A stretch of DNA of 64,000 bases from contig CM066287.1 in NCBI GenBank assembly GCA_033816765.1, positions 248,001 through 312,000 on the forward strand. The letters are read 5' to 3'. The DNA is from Nothopassalora personata. Its lineage: Eukaryota > Ascomycota > Dothideomycetes > Mycosphaerellales > Mycosphaerellaceae. Below, piece by piece: positions 41,201 to 51,248 of this stretch. The translations under genes were made by a program, and so were the position numbers. The first letter of the stretch is position 1; every line of letters begins with the position of its first letter. The notes beneath the pieces were generated by a model, which was not told where the DNA came from, searched no databases, and saw only the letters and a list, made by a program, of their open reading frames with translations.

Positions 41201-43261
41201 TACAGCCTGTTCGTTCCACCAGAGTCAGAAGATGCCCTTGATGAAGGAGAAGTGCCGGTGCGCACTCGCATCGTGCAAGCTTTCCATGACCATGCCGCAG
41301 CGGGCCACATGGGAGATGAAAAGACTTACGAACTCGTTGCTCGCAATTATACTTGGCCAGGCATGGCTCGTTTTGTCAAGAAATACGTCCGAGCTTGTCG
41401 CACTTGCCACACGAACAAGAGCACCAACATCCAGTACCCTGGACTGTTGAAGCCGTTGCCTGTACCATTCGGCGCATGGGAAGACATTGCTGTCGACTTC
41501 GTCGTCAAACTGCCGGAGGGGAAGAGTGCGGTGGATGGACGAACATACGAGAACATCATGACGGTCACATGCCGCCTTACCAAGGAAAGACACATCATTC
41601 CTGTCCTCTCGATGACCGCCGAACATTGTGCCTTGGTGTTCTTGAAGTACGTGTTCAGCAGACATGGGCTTCCCAAGTCCATCGTCTCAGATCGCGGCAC
41701 GCAATGGGTATCGGCCTTTTGGCGAAGGATCTGTGCCCTCCTAGGCATCAACCAGAAGCTCTCATCTTCATATCACCCGGAGACGGACGGCCAGTCGGAG
41801 AACACGAACAAGGTGATGGAACAGTACCTCCGCATGTTCGTCAATTACGCTCAGGATGACTGGCCGGATTGGGCCCCGTTGGCCGAGTTTACTGCTAACA
41901 ACGCCGTATCAGCTACAACAGGGGTATCACCGTTCTACGCCAACACAGGACGTAACCCACGCTTTTCCGAGCTCCACCTCGAGCTCCCAATGCCACTTAT
42001 GCCACACAGGCAACGACTCGACGCGGAGTCAGCAGACAGGTTCGCAAGAAAGATGCATGACATGCAGGAGTTCCTACGACAGCAAATGGCCCTCGCCCAA
42101 GCCGTCCAAGCCGAATACGCAAACCAAAACCGTACACCAGCACCACGATACGTCGAAGGTAACGAGGTATGGGTGAGCACCGAGAACTGGGAGATGGAGA
42201 GACCGTCTAGGAAGTTGGACGTGAAGTGGTCAGGTCCGCACGTGATCACGGAGGTGCTGCCGGGGAACACCTATAAAGTGGAGCTGCCGCCCACTATGAA
42301 TATTGACAACCGCTTCCACTCACACCTTCTAGCACCGGTTCATCCTCCAGTCGAAGGGCAAGTACAACCTGCGCCTCCACCGATACGAATCGTGGACGAC
42401 GAACAACACGAAACCAACCCAGCCGAGCCCGACTTTTGGGAAGTGGAGGAGGTGTTGGATTGCAAGAAGAGATGGCCGAGAGGAAGAACACCTAGAGGTG
42501 GTGTGAAAGAGCCATATTATGAGTACTTGGTGAAGTACGTTGGATACCTAGAACCATCCTATGAAGCTGCGGGCCAGGTCATTGAGACAGCCGCCGCCTC
42601 TGTCGCCGACTTTCACCATAACCATCCTCGAGCAACCAGACCACCTGGTTTTCAACCTCCTGCAGACTGGGTTGCCAATGAGGATGCCACGGGCATGCGA
42701 CTGGCGCGTGACTCAGCACTCAATGCAGCAGCGATGGCTCTGATGCCGGTGGGACCTGGACTCAGGACTTGTGAGAAAGAGAGCGATACGCGTCGCGATG
42801 ACGATCTTTCTCGACAAACAGACCAAGTAACAGGAGTGGATCTGCTGATTGGCGCGAGTCATGACGACAGTGAAGCTGATGCGCATCAGATCGCAGTGTG
42901 TAGCCGCCTAGATGGCGCGAGTCACTACAGCACAGGGTACCTGTGTGAAGAGCTGGGTACACACACCGAGAAAGACACCGTCCGGACAGTAGCTGAGGCT
43001 GCTGCGCCGTGTCGCCGCGAAAGTCTGCCTGCGTTACGTAGCGTCATAGATGGTTACGCGGAGGACGAGGAAGTCGACACTGTGACGGATGATGAGTTGA
43101 TAGACGACGAGAAGTTCGCGAAGGCAATGATGGATACGATGGATAGGAGAGGACAGAGTGCTCCGGAGCGCACTCTCAGAGGGGGGGGTAGTGTCACCGT
43201 ACCGGCGCCCATTCACCTCGATCCGCGCGCACGTGCGTGGGCACCACAAGCGCGCCGCTGA
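38252..43261 (+). CDS. pol: Pol polyprotein of element B (PR-RT-RNase H-IN-divergent chromodomain)
   Basis: Expressed as Gag-Pol by the -1 shift; about 1,669 residues from the shift. Protease active site reads D-D-G-A (codons from 38480), as in A. Reverse transcriptase Y-L-D-D is at 40043-40054. RNase H has E-T-D-A-S-D near 40486-40503. Integrase has an H-H-C-C finger at about 41285-41420 and the D-D-E triad near 41490 (V-D-F), 41690-41692 (S-D-R-G) and about 41800 (E-N-T-N-K). The chromodomain begins W-E-V-E-E-V-L at 42437 but carries an insertion of about 18 residues, K-Y-V-G-Y in place of K-W-K-G-Y and S-Y-E-A in place of T-W-E-P. A long acidic tail follows and runs across the polypurine tract into the 3' LTR. 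The catalytic residues are intact. Confidence 0.92.
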   Translation, partial: KRLVHSVSATHSGPHESRVQEHEHEQGPPERGKVLSISAHSLLAANHSVEEHNPVIASHLVMPCTVNGKIPAQTFHDDGANSTYFDIDFARRNNLDMIQLPNPMGLMLADGQPASDLITHRTTAQIQIGDHVETRSGYCASLEYDVVLGRPWHDEHQPVFHYASGTMTLFSAYCRANCLRSTEPVCVQSINDKGTTPVCILQTEMPVLEPSRSNFANYVRPYVEDEDEPVPAVVQETHNTKAAMRHAVDLEEELEASHHARKPLPADGPDTLKRPARHTKKAPKPMPEEPEIDIKPITAEALRRMSRRQGCEIHMMWMFDPKEDLDKQVARDPLSACALKAFGMRAKPVRGGTAAMLVDSNTQENMDRLEKSPGDYTQRQLNASAVSADDYQRFMNGKDKDQDPTPLLPVEFREMARLFSRKEADKVPPRRPGVDHEIKLKNGQTPPFRRPYSFSARENEVIKKWVDDQLEKGFIQRSVSPAAAPVLIVKKPGGGLRVCVDYRALNALTTKSRYPIPLFQETLDRIAGAQWFTKLDVIAAFNRIRIAAGDEWKTAFTTRYGQFECVVMPFGLCNAPGTFQSFINDTLREFLDDFVSCYLDDALVFSKTREEHVQHVLKVLRKLDAAGLQLDIDKCEFFRHETTYLGVIITNEGIKMDPAKIECVKNWPTPANVTDILSFTGFANFYRRFIKDFSKICLPMTKLTRKNVPWEWSESCQRAFDALKQAFIDAPTLKHFYPGRETILETDASDYVTAAVLSQRDENGVLHPIAYMSKKMDPQQCNYDIYDKELLAIVQAFEEWRPELTVNEYGTDDYENLPDPDSAEDKPTLVYSDHKNLEWFMSTKQLNRRQARWAEFLSQFFFKIVYRPGVQGTKPDSLTRRSQDLPVPGDLTDPRNQQQHQILLGPDRVLNLSSTRVLSASANDVVTPLTTAIRELYAQPEAEEAVQQLERDEPCTLLRKHRIDDRHAVPVGGMIYIKNIYGGYSLFVPPESEDALDEGEVPVRTRIVQAFHDHAAAGHMGDEKTYELVARNYTWPGMARFVKKYVRACRTCHTNKSTNIQYPGLLKPLPVPFGAWEDIAVDFVVKLPEGKSAVDGRTYENIMTVTCRLTKERHIIPVLSMTAEHCALVFLKYVFSRHGLPKSIVSDRGTQWVSAFWRRICALLGINQKLSSSYHPETDGQSENTNKVMEQYLRMFVNYAQDDWPDWAPLAEFTANNAVSATTGVSPFYANTGRNPRFSELHLELPMPLMPHRQRLDAESADRFARKMHDMQEFLRQQMALAQAVQAEYANQNRTPAPRYVEGNEVWVSTENWEMERPSRKLDVKWSGPHVITEVLPGNTYKVELPPTMNIDNRFHSHLLAPVHPPVEGQVQPAPPPIRIVDDEQHETNPAEPDFWEVEEVLDCKKRWPRGRTPRGGVKEPYYEYLVKYVGYLEPSYEAAGQVIETAAASVADFHHNHPRATRPPGFQPPADWVANEDATGMRLARDSALNAAAMALMPVGPGLRTCEKESDTRRDDDLSRQTDQVTGVDLLIGASHDDSEADAHQIAVCSRLDGASHYSTGYLCEELGTHTEKDTVRTVAEAAAPCRRESLPALRSVIDGYAEDEEVDTVTDDELIDDEKFAKAMMDTMDRRGQSAPERTLRGGGSVTVPAPIHLDPRARAWAPQARR
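43178..43191 (+). promoter_or_regulatory. Polypurine tract of element B
   Basis: AGAGGGGGGGGTAG sits directly against the 3' LTR. It is the expected plus-strand primer and overlaps the end of the pol frame (Arg-Gly-Gly-Gly). Confidence 0.75.
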
Positions 43262-43384
43262 CTAAGCCGCTGACTAATCGGCTTGGCGCTCCCTCAAGTA
43301 TCTCGCGCTCTCCGCGCCTCTCTTAGATAGCTGTCTATTCGACTTGTACCTTATCCGACCACGTGCTTGCACCTGCTTGTGACA
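43192..43384 (+). repeat. 3' LTR of element B
   Basis: Identical to 35846-36038. The duplication CGGAT follows at 43385-43389. The pol stop (43259-43261) falls inside. Confidence 0.95.
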
Positions 43385-43814
43385 CGGATGCTTCTAGTCC
43401 TTAGATCTTACTTGTTTCTTATAGTTACTTATCTTCCCTTAACTAACTTTCTAGCTACGCGATAGACTCGTCCTTAGATTTATTAGGTTACTAGTACTAA
43501 CACTTACTTATTTCATAAATAGCGTTTGTATTATTCGACTATCTAGCCTATTCGATTAATGCTAACATAGCGGGAGTCGCGGTTATTAACGCTACTATTA
43601 CGGTCTCTATTAGAAGAATCCTTTCGATCTTTATAAACTGTTACTAGTAGGCCCTAGGATTGCCTAACATCTTATATATTAAGCTAAATAATAGGGTAAG
43701 CTATTATGCTACTATAAGACTACCTTAGCTTACAGCGACTAACTACGCTACCTATAGTACCCGGGCTTACTACTTTAGAACCTAAGGACAGGTTCGTAAT
43801 AGGGGAGGATATAT

Positions 43815-44180
43815 TAACGACTAATGGGTTGTGTTAACCTTAGGTTTAGAGGGGGTCCCTTAGGTCTAACTTGTTCTAATTTCATTTAGGTTTAATTGGA
43901 CATTTAGGTAAGCTAGTAGGACCTAGTATAGCTATTAAGATATATACTACGCAGTTAAGCATTGTAAGCGTAGCATTAAGGAAAACAATTCAATTTATAC
44001 CTCTCGAGTAGAGGGCATAGGGGATTAAGTCCGCTAATCCTCTTATTTATCTAGCTACTACGCTACTCGTCACGTGACCTGATTTTACGGTCCAGGGACC
44101 GGTAAATACCCCTACTTACATAAGCGCCGCTCTATACTACTATAACTTAGATAGGCCTACATAGGGTAGTTAGTAGACAT
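43815..44180. repeat. Right terminal inverted repeat of E2
   Basis: Reverse complement of 31788-32179 with RIP-type differences, ending GTAGACAT before TA. It carries a palindrome copy at 44082-44107. Confidence 0.7.
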
Positions 44181-44182
44181 TA

Positions 44183-45650
44183 CTACCTTACCCTATTATC
44201 TAACTACTCTCTAAAGAAGCCCGATTCGAGTAACGTAACTAGTCTTAAATAGAGGTAGTTATTGAATAAGGTTTATAACATCTAGTTATCCTTCTATTTC
44301 GTAATCTTATACTCTAACATAACGTTAAGTACGCAATTTATAGGATCGCCGTATACGTCTCGATAGAACTCCTTAAAGTCCTAGTATATATGCCCTATAA
44401 GGTTAACGGCGCTATAATTAGTATACTATCGCTCGCTTATCTCTCCGCTAAGGTATATAACCCTATATAGGACCTTTAATTTGTCTATCGCGTATATAGT
44501 ACCTAAGAGGGTAAAGATAAGTAAGAGCTCCTAAAGGAATACCCTTACCTTTCTTATCGAATCCCCTCGAAACGGCGTCGGCTCTTTTAGACGCGGTCGC
44601 GTCGTATACACTACGGCCGCGCCTCGTACTATAATATTATCGTTAGTAGTTATAGAGATAGAGGTAGGGGTTATAGTAGGGAGGTAATCTTCTCTCCTCC
44701 CTCCTACGCGCTCTAGAGGCGGTACGCTTATAGCGCGTAAGATCTCTAGCCGCTCGATCTCCCGCTATATCTCTTACTCTTTAATCTTAGCCCGTAAGGC
44801 CTCTCTTCTCGTAACTAAGGCTATATAACGCGCCTACTACTATACTCTAGGGCTTAAGGGGGGCGTAGGCGACTTGCCGTCGTACGCGTCGTAATCGGGC
44901 TCTATAGCATATATAGATTATAACGAGAGGAAGCTTTAGAACTATAAGGACCGTAAGGCTATAATAGAATGTCGTAATATATAGTACGCCTACGATCTTC
45001 TAATCGTAGATAAACTAAAGCTTACTTTTTTCTATAGACGCTATATACGTTTCCTAGTATATATATACGCGTTACGTACGGTATACTAAGCCGGACATAG
45101 CCGTATTACATGTAAGGGTTAGCTATAGGCTACCCTTATACCTAGTTAGAGTCTTCTTATATAGCTAGGGCTATATCTTCTTAGGTAGTAGGAGCTACTT
45201 CTTTATATTATAGCTCTTTAGACTAAGGAGAAGTCTAAGGCTTATACTCTATAGGAGATTATTCCTAGAGCTAGGGAGATATATCTCTAAATAGTAGATA
45301 TAAATCTTCTATTATATACTCCCCCTAAGACTAACCTTAGTTAGGGGAGTCTTATTACGAAGCGCTTTATGTTTTAGGTTAGTTACTATACTATTATAGC
45401 TCCCCCTCTAGCTATGTAGCTCCCCCTAAAGATTTATAGGGTTAGTAACGCGCTTCTAGCGCGTAAGGTGCTTTATAAGGCATATAATTACCCTTATAAT
45501 TATAGTAAGGGTCCTTAGAGTTATCTAAGGGATATCTTAGGAAGGTAACTTCTTCGTCCGGGATAGTATCTTTATTACTAGCTATAAGCTAGGAGCTCTT
45601 AATAGGCTATCCTATCTACTCCCCCTAAGCGACCTACTTACCTATAGGGA
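44183..45650. other. Unclassified RIP'd repeat DNA
   Basis: TpA-rich sequence with the same RIP character as its neighbours. Both strands are full of TAG/TAA. A CpG-bearing stretch at about 44560-44920 has few stops in places and a charged composition, and 45300-45700 contains repeated CTCCCCCTAA-type runs. I see no LTR, inverted repeat or domain, and cannot tell whether it belongs to the Copia element on its right. Confidence 0.4.
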
Positions 45651-48540
45651 TATAATACTACGTGTTCTATAGGAAATCCTTATTAAAAGTTATATAAGGG
45701 GTATAGGTTATCTTATAGACCTATTTGCCTTTCTCCTACTATAGCTTCTATAGTAGGTAGTTAGTTAATAAACTACCCTAGAATCCTATATACTACTATA
45801 TATCCGCTCTTACCGAGAACTTTTTAGACTAGTGTAATTATCGTTATACTTATATACTTTATATTTAAACCTTCTTACATTCCTTAAGTCTATCTCTTTA
45901 ATATTAATGCCTAGGTTCTTCTTAAAGTTCTTCTATAGTATATTCTTTATTATTAAGTTAAATAGGCGGTTCGTAATATAGTATACAAAATCTATAGCTA
46001 GGGGCTAGAGGTTCTATAGTAAGCTAGAGTCTATAAGTATAGCTCTAGCCTTATTAATAATAACTTTATTAGATGCTTTAGCAATTCTATTTTACTTATA
46101 AGTATATAGTAATATAAAGTCCTATCTAATCCCTTCGTATTAGGTATATAAGCTAAGCTTAGTATTATTAAACTCCCTACTCCTATCTAAGAACTAGATC
46201 TTAGGCGTCTTCTTATAGTAGTTCTATATTATAGTAAGCTAAGTTTTAATTGCTACTAGAGCATTACTCTTCTTTAGAAGTAGTAAGTACTATCTTATCC
46301 TAGTTTTAGCGTATATAAGTATAAGGTAGTGTACGAAACTATTATAAGAGACTAGAGTAATTAGTCTAATTAGTTTTATGTAGATTTTATCTAAGGCCTC
46401 TAATATAGATCTTCTAGGGATTTTTAAAATAACTCTTTATAACCTTATAAGCTTATAAGTCTTATAATGTCCTAAGTCTATAGTATTAACATCTTCTAGG
46501 CCCTTAACTACTTCTTTTATAGTATTAAGTAGTATGCTGCTAATATGCCTAAGCTTCTAATACTATCTAACTATATTAGTTCTTAGCTTAGTAAATGTAA
46601 GAGTAGTAAGTCCTTTTAATGCTAATCTATCTTCCTTCTTCCTAGAACTCCTCTTTACCCTAAGGTTCCTAAAGACAATAATATTCTTTATTATCTTAAT
46701 ATAGCCTAGCGGCTTACCCTTCTAGAATAGCATTTTAGATAGTCTATCTAGGTAAACTCTATATTTCTTATATAGGAGTTCTATAGAGATTAGTATAGTA
46801 TCTAACTCTAGGGAGTAAAGTATATTCTATAGGAGTATAGTAGTCTTTTAACTAAGATAGTTCTCTTTAACCTATTCTATATCTCCTTTAGTTATAAGAG
46901 ATCCTTACCTAACGGCCTAAGAGAAGTATATAGGCCTAAGTCTTAGCCTAATATTTTAAAGGTCTATAAAATTATTATAGATATAGAAGGATATACCTAT
47001 ATTATAGACTTTGTCTATAGATATTAGATTTAATGTAGTAGCTACTACCCTTCCTATATATACTAGTTATATAATTATAATAGCTACTCTAGATCTCCTA
47101 TAGAGTTATCTCTAGTTACTATTACTATTAGAGCTACGCTCCTAATTAGATAATAATATGCTTAACTAGTTATTAATTGCTATAGCAATTCTCTTCCTAG
47201 AGGACTTATTACCCTTTGCCTTCTTAGCCCTATCCTTTAGGGTCTCTTTACCCTTCTTAGACTTATTCCTAGGATTCTTCTTAGGATACTACTTATAGTA
47301 GTTCGCGTTAGTATACTTGTATAAGCACTATATATACTACTTTTTATTATCCTTACTAAGGAATGCCCTAATAAAGCTATTACTAGACTTATAGGTAGTA
47401 GGTACTTACTCCTTCCTAGGAGTTATAAATATTCTCTCTAGGGTTATTAATTCTAGGGGATTGTTATGTCTCTATGTCCTAAGCTATTTAATATAGTTTA
47501 GGCCTTTAATAAAGTATAGTCTATAGATACCTTCTAGGAGAATGAAGGAGGATTTAAGTAGGGTCTTATTATCGACTAGGGAAGATCTAATAAACTACTC
47601 TATCGTAGTCTTATAGTTATATACCTATACTTAAAAGTCTTTATAGTACTTTAATATACTTAGTCTTATAGTATCTAGTTTAATATAACTAACTACTTTT
47701 AGAGTATTATATAGATCGATTGTAATAATAGTATAAGGGGCGGGCCCCTATTTCTAAGTATAGGCTACGCCTATACGTCCGTACGTCCGGATTAATGTCC
47801 GGTACCTTTACTTCGGACAGCGTTCGACTTTCTCTTTCTTCCGTATCGAACTTACTATATACTATAGAGAACTTTAGTATATACGTCGTTTACCCGTAAT
47901 AAATAGGCTTATATATTGCTTTGATTAAGTTATATAACTCCTTAGCTAATTTGTCTATATCTCTAAAGTTTAGCCTTAATATAGAGTCTAATCTAGCTAT
48001 AATTATGCTATAGGCTTATATATCCTCCTTCTTCTAGCGCTTATAGGCAACTATATATCCTATACTTCTAGTAATATCTTAAGGAGCTTTATTCTAGGCT
48101 ATAGGTATATCTATAGTTTCTATAGTAGATATAGACCTTACTCTCTAGGTTTATATATAAGCTACCCTTCTTAGTTTATGCTTTAGATTAACCTAGTCTA
48201 GGTTATAGATAATATATCTAACTAGATCCTTCTCTAGTAGTACGCTAATTAGTATAGATTTCTATACCTAGAACTATACGCCTTTCCTAAGTACCTAGTT
48301 ATCCTTAGTAGACCTTACTAGGTTACTAGAGGTATTGTTTCTAAACTCTATATCTAGTCTAGCTCTTTTAGATGCTATACTACGGTAATAATGCTTAGTA
48401 CCGATATCCTATAGTAGTTCTTAAAATCAATTAGTTATCCGTAAGACAAATATAGGGTTAGGTCTACTAGTAAAGTAAGCTAATCCTTTATAGACCTTCG
48501 ATAATAATTTAGGCTTTAAAATAAATAGGTAGACAAGTTC

Positions 48541-48554
48541 TCGGGCTTATAACC
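48541..48554 (-). promoter_or_regulatory. Copia primer-binding site (initiator tRNA-Met, internal)
   Basis: The plus-strand bases GGGCTTATAACC match, with one C-to-T change in a CpA context, GGGCTCATAACC of the initiator tRNA-Met anticodon arm. Ty1/Copia elements are known to prime from a half-tRNA of this kind. The site abuts the LTR at 48555. Confidence 0.6.
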
Positions 48555-48730
48555 TATTATAGATAGGATATTTTAACGAGTATAAGCTTCTAGATTAAAA
48601 CAATAGGATAGATTAGTAATCCTCATAAATTACACAAGGTGTGAGACTATCTAGCTACAGAAATAGTGTGATATAGGGTATGTATACCAAGTCCTAACTA
48701 ACATAGCCACTGATCACCTGATTCACAACA
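48555..48730 (-). repeat. 5' LTR of the Copia element
   Basis: In the element's orientation it starts TGTTGTGAATCAGG (48730 down) and ends TATAATA (RIP'd TG...CA ends), 176 bp. The outer 100 bp keep many CpA/TpG and look hardly mutated, while the inner part is RIP'd. A 44-bp piece of the same LTR start recurs at 59300-59343. Confidence 0.65.
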
Positions 48731-48939
48731 AATGACGCGTCAATCCTGGCACTTCAGATCTGCGATGTCACTCTCCCTGTAACGACATCTCCTTCTCTGA
48801 CATTACGGAGAGGATGATGAAAGGGAGAAATGCTTATGTTTAAGACTTGGATTCATATCCGTAATGCTTCACGGCTTGGACCCACCACCAGTTGCCCTAG
48901 ACTTGAAACCTGAGAATTTCGTCGTGTCATTGCTATCAG

Positions 48940-49290
48940 GAACGCCTTCCCGTGGGCACCAAGAAGACTTTCCACCAATACACGGGGATCCTTCACACTG
49001 GATGAAAAACGGGTCATCACAAGTCGCCGCAAAGAGGGGACGGGGCTCACAGGAGATCGCCGTGGAGTTGGGGAGGAGTTCTGATGCGACCCGTCACCGC
49101 TACTCAATACAACTTGCACATCGCAATCCTTCGACGCCTCGTGGCCTATCCAACGGCAGGATCTTCCCGATGATGATCATGTCGCGGGAATGTGCAGAGA
49201 AGGCAAGAACCGGAATGAGATTGCCGTAGCACTGGGCGTACCTTTATTACACTCCCTCAGACGATGCCAAAATCCTTCGACTCCGCAGGC
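48940..49290 (+). pseudogene. Broken Myb/SANT-like DNA-binding gene (two repeats)
   Basis: Two related helix-turn-helix-like segments can be read only by changing frame. The first reads 'F-T-L-D-E-K-R-V-I-T-S-R-R-K-E-G' (about 48988-49040), then in another frame 'E-I-A-V-E-L-G-R-S-S-D-A-T-R-H-R-Y' (about 49050-49105). The second reads 'D-D-D-H-V-A-G-M-C-R-E-G-K-N-R-N-E-I-A-V-A-L-G' (about 49170-49235). The pairing of an acidic start, a basic helix and an E-I-A-x-x-L-G turn fits Myb/SANT-type repeats in fungi. The frame changes and stops between pieces mean it is either a pseudogene or has introns I cannot place; it lies just outside the RIP block and is not RIP'd itself. Confidence 0.4.
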
Positions 49291-51248
49291 AACACTCTCT
49301 CTTATATTGGTCTGCAGTCGTCGCTGTGCAACCCAGTCGTCGCTGGGCCGAGATTTGCTTACTTGCGATCGTCAGGACCGGCAGGTGCTGCGCGTGGTCT
49401 TGGCGGCGTAGTGCCAGACGACTCTGAGGAGGTAGAGTAGAGCCCAGCATATTGATTTCTATCGATTCCAGGACCATTGCATCAGCGGCATCTACTCGGA
49501 CATCTGCAGCCTAATGACCGCAAAACCAACCGACGGCATCAGTCTCATAGTTATATCAATCGGCCTTCTGCGCTGCGAAGTTGCTAAGCAGCGTGTAGCA
49601 TCGATACAGCAGGTCAAGGCCGCCAAGGGATTGCCGCAGTGTACGGAGACTGCGCGGGATAGCGTCAGTCCATTCGCTCCAAATGGGGGTTGTGCCCTGG
49701 TTGAAATGAGAATTGCGGAAGGCTTAATACTGTGCCTACTCTCGTCTAAAGAACAGCTGGAGTGCGGCTGTTATGACTAGACCATTAATGCCTTTTCGTG
49801 GAGAAAGGAAGTTGGACTCTTAGAAGATGAAGGACATTGTCGAAGACTGGGTACGCTCTGCCACGGTGATGGCCAAAACGACCGGCCCACGCGGGTGCAA
49901 TTTCACGCAGGCAGCGTCGCTTATGCAGCAGCATATCTTATTGACTCGGATTCGAGTCCTGTCTTCACGAGCACAACGAAGCGCGCATGTGCTCGAGAGA
50001 GGCATTGTTGACGATCTAAATGCTTCTCGTGATAGCTATAGCAGAATGGACAAGCTCACGTCAGTGCAATATTTTCGTTAGCAAACCACCCACATGCAGT
50101 TGACTTCATTCACTCGACCTCAAGTCCTGTCTGCTACCGAGCACGCCATCTTACATCAGCCTCGGCTTCGGTGCGGACGACCTACAGAGGCTGCAGCCCA
50201 ATCAAACCTGTGATAGCAGGCGCCGCCTGTCCTCTCATCAAACGGTAAGCACTTCGGCTAAGCGGACCGAAGAAAGAGCTTGATTCTGTCTCTTTCCTTC
50301 TCGAAGCTTATGGTTTACAGCACACACAGCTTGATGAAGGTGGCAGTAGTGCTTATCTATGTGCTTCTTTGGGCAGTCAAGACATATCGATATATTGCAT
50401 CATAGCAGCGGCTCACCGGCGGGAGCCGTTTCTTGGCTTCAACGTCACTTGGAAACTCAAATTTTCTGCTCGTTGCAGGAATTGCAGGAAATCGACCCCG
50501 TCATTTCCATCACACGACAGTCTCTTACCACGTCCGATCGTAGCCTACAAGTCTGACTAGAGAGAGAGAGAGAGAGAGAGAGAGAAGCATAACTAGCGTC
50601 CATTGTGCAAAACCCGCTCTGCCAAATGTTATGGACCCGCGCTTCTCTAGGTTATACAGTTGCTTTTATGGTATTTCTGTCCTCCCTTTTGCCTGCTTTG
50701 GGCCTTGTCAAGGCTTAAAGCGGGTTATGATCGGACGTGAAAAACAGACTGTACCGCCCAATTCTACGCCGAAGGTTTCCACTTCCCCATGTCGGGTCCT
50801 TCTGCTTGGGAAAAGTTACCTCATCGTAGCCAATTGCACCGTTTGCAAATGCCTGTTAAGCAGCAACACCAGTCACGGCAAGTGCTCGCCCGTATCTACT
50901 ACGGTCAATTGGAGTTAGTCGGTCTGTGTTGCGTGCATTCCAGCGCTGGCGTGATGACACACAGATACTTGGTTGGGTAGGTCCTTGCGCATGACGCTAG
51001 AACTAGAAGCAACGGCGATTCCGCTGCTCCACCGCACCTCAAAAAGCACACTCCGCCACCCTGCGTATGCTCTTTTGAAAGGATCCTTCGTCTCCAGTCA
51101 TCACAGCAGTGGCAGCGTCGCGCCGTCGTCTCGAGCTCGTGCCAGGTCGTGTGCCTCTTCAACAGCACGTCTGACTTGCTGAACCAGACAGTCATTGCCT
51201 TTAACCAACAGGCACAGCGGAACATCGAAGCGCATCTAGTCTGCGACC
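49291..51248. other. Intergenic region with no supported gene
   Basis: Normal-composition host DNA between the Myb-like relic and the permease gene. Only short open frames occur on both strands and none has protein-like features I would trust. It holds the AG microsatellite at 50559-50585. The last 200-300 bp are presumably the permease promoter; no clear TATA box was identified. Confidence 0.5.
50559..50585. repeat. (AG)13 microsatellite
   Basis: Uninterrupted AG repeat of 13 units plus a final A. Simple repeat, likely length-variable between strains. Confidence 0.95.

Larger units (their letters stand above)
35846..43384 (+). mobile_element. Element B: intact, unmutated Ty3 chromovirus
   Basis: Two 193-bp LTRs (35846-36038 and 43192-43384), TGTCACCGTA to CTTGTGACA, appear identical. 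The target duplication is CGGAT (35841-35845 and 43385-43389). Gag and pol are open on the plus strand and base composition is that of normal coding DNA, while E2 on both sides is heavily RIP'd. B therefore inserted into already-mutated E2, recently. It is related to element A in layout, LTR ends, primer geometry and shift site, but its LTR and protein sequences are clearly different, so it is a separate family. Confidence 0.95.
31788..44180 (+). mobile_element. Element E2: complete RIP'd long-TIR element, interrupted by element B
   Basis: Ends ATGTCTACTAAC and GTTAGTAGACAT are inverted copies, flanked by TA on each side (31786-31787 and 44181-44182), as for a TA-target DNA transposon. Inverted repeats run about 370-390 bp (31788 to about 32179, and about 43815 to 44180). 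Without element B and one duplication the element is about 4.85 kb. The interior (about 32900-35700) has plus-strand frames broken only by RIP-type stops, but I recognise no transposase motif. It could belong to a Tc1/mariner-related, KDZ-like or other group; long repeats with a TA target are unusual. A microsatellite of CTAGTT-type units lies at about 35800-35830. Confidence 0.65.
45650..48730 (-). mobile_element. RIP'd Ty1/Copia element with 5' LTR, gag and integrase
   Basis: Read on the minus strand from a 5' LTR (48730-48555), the order is primer site, gag (about 48500-47200, ending in a basic Lys-rich stretch after a zinc-knuckle relic near 47330), protease region (about 47100-46900), integrase (about 46700-45750). 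The integrase finger region reads L-R-H-I-S-S-x-L-L-N, then D-L-G-H-Y-K-T-Y-K where Cys became Tyr, and the core includes L-D-K-I-Y-I-K-L-I. Reverse transcriptase is not visible, so the left part is missing. Gag-protease-integrase order identifies Copia. All frames are broken by TAG/TAA. Confidence 0.7.
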
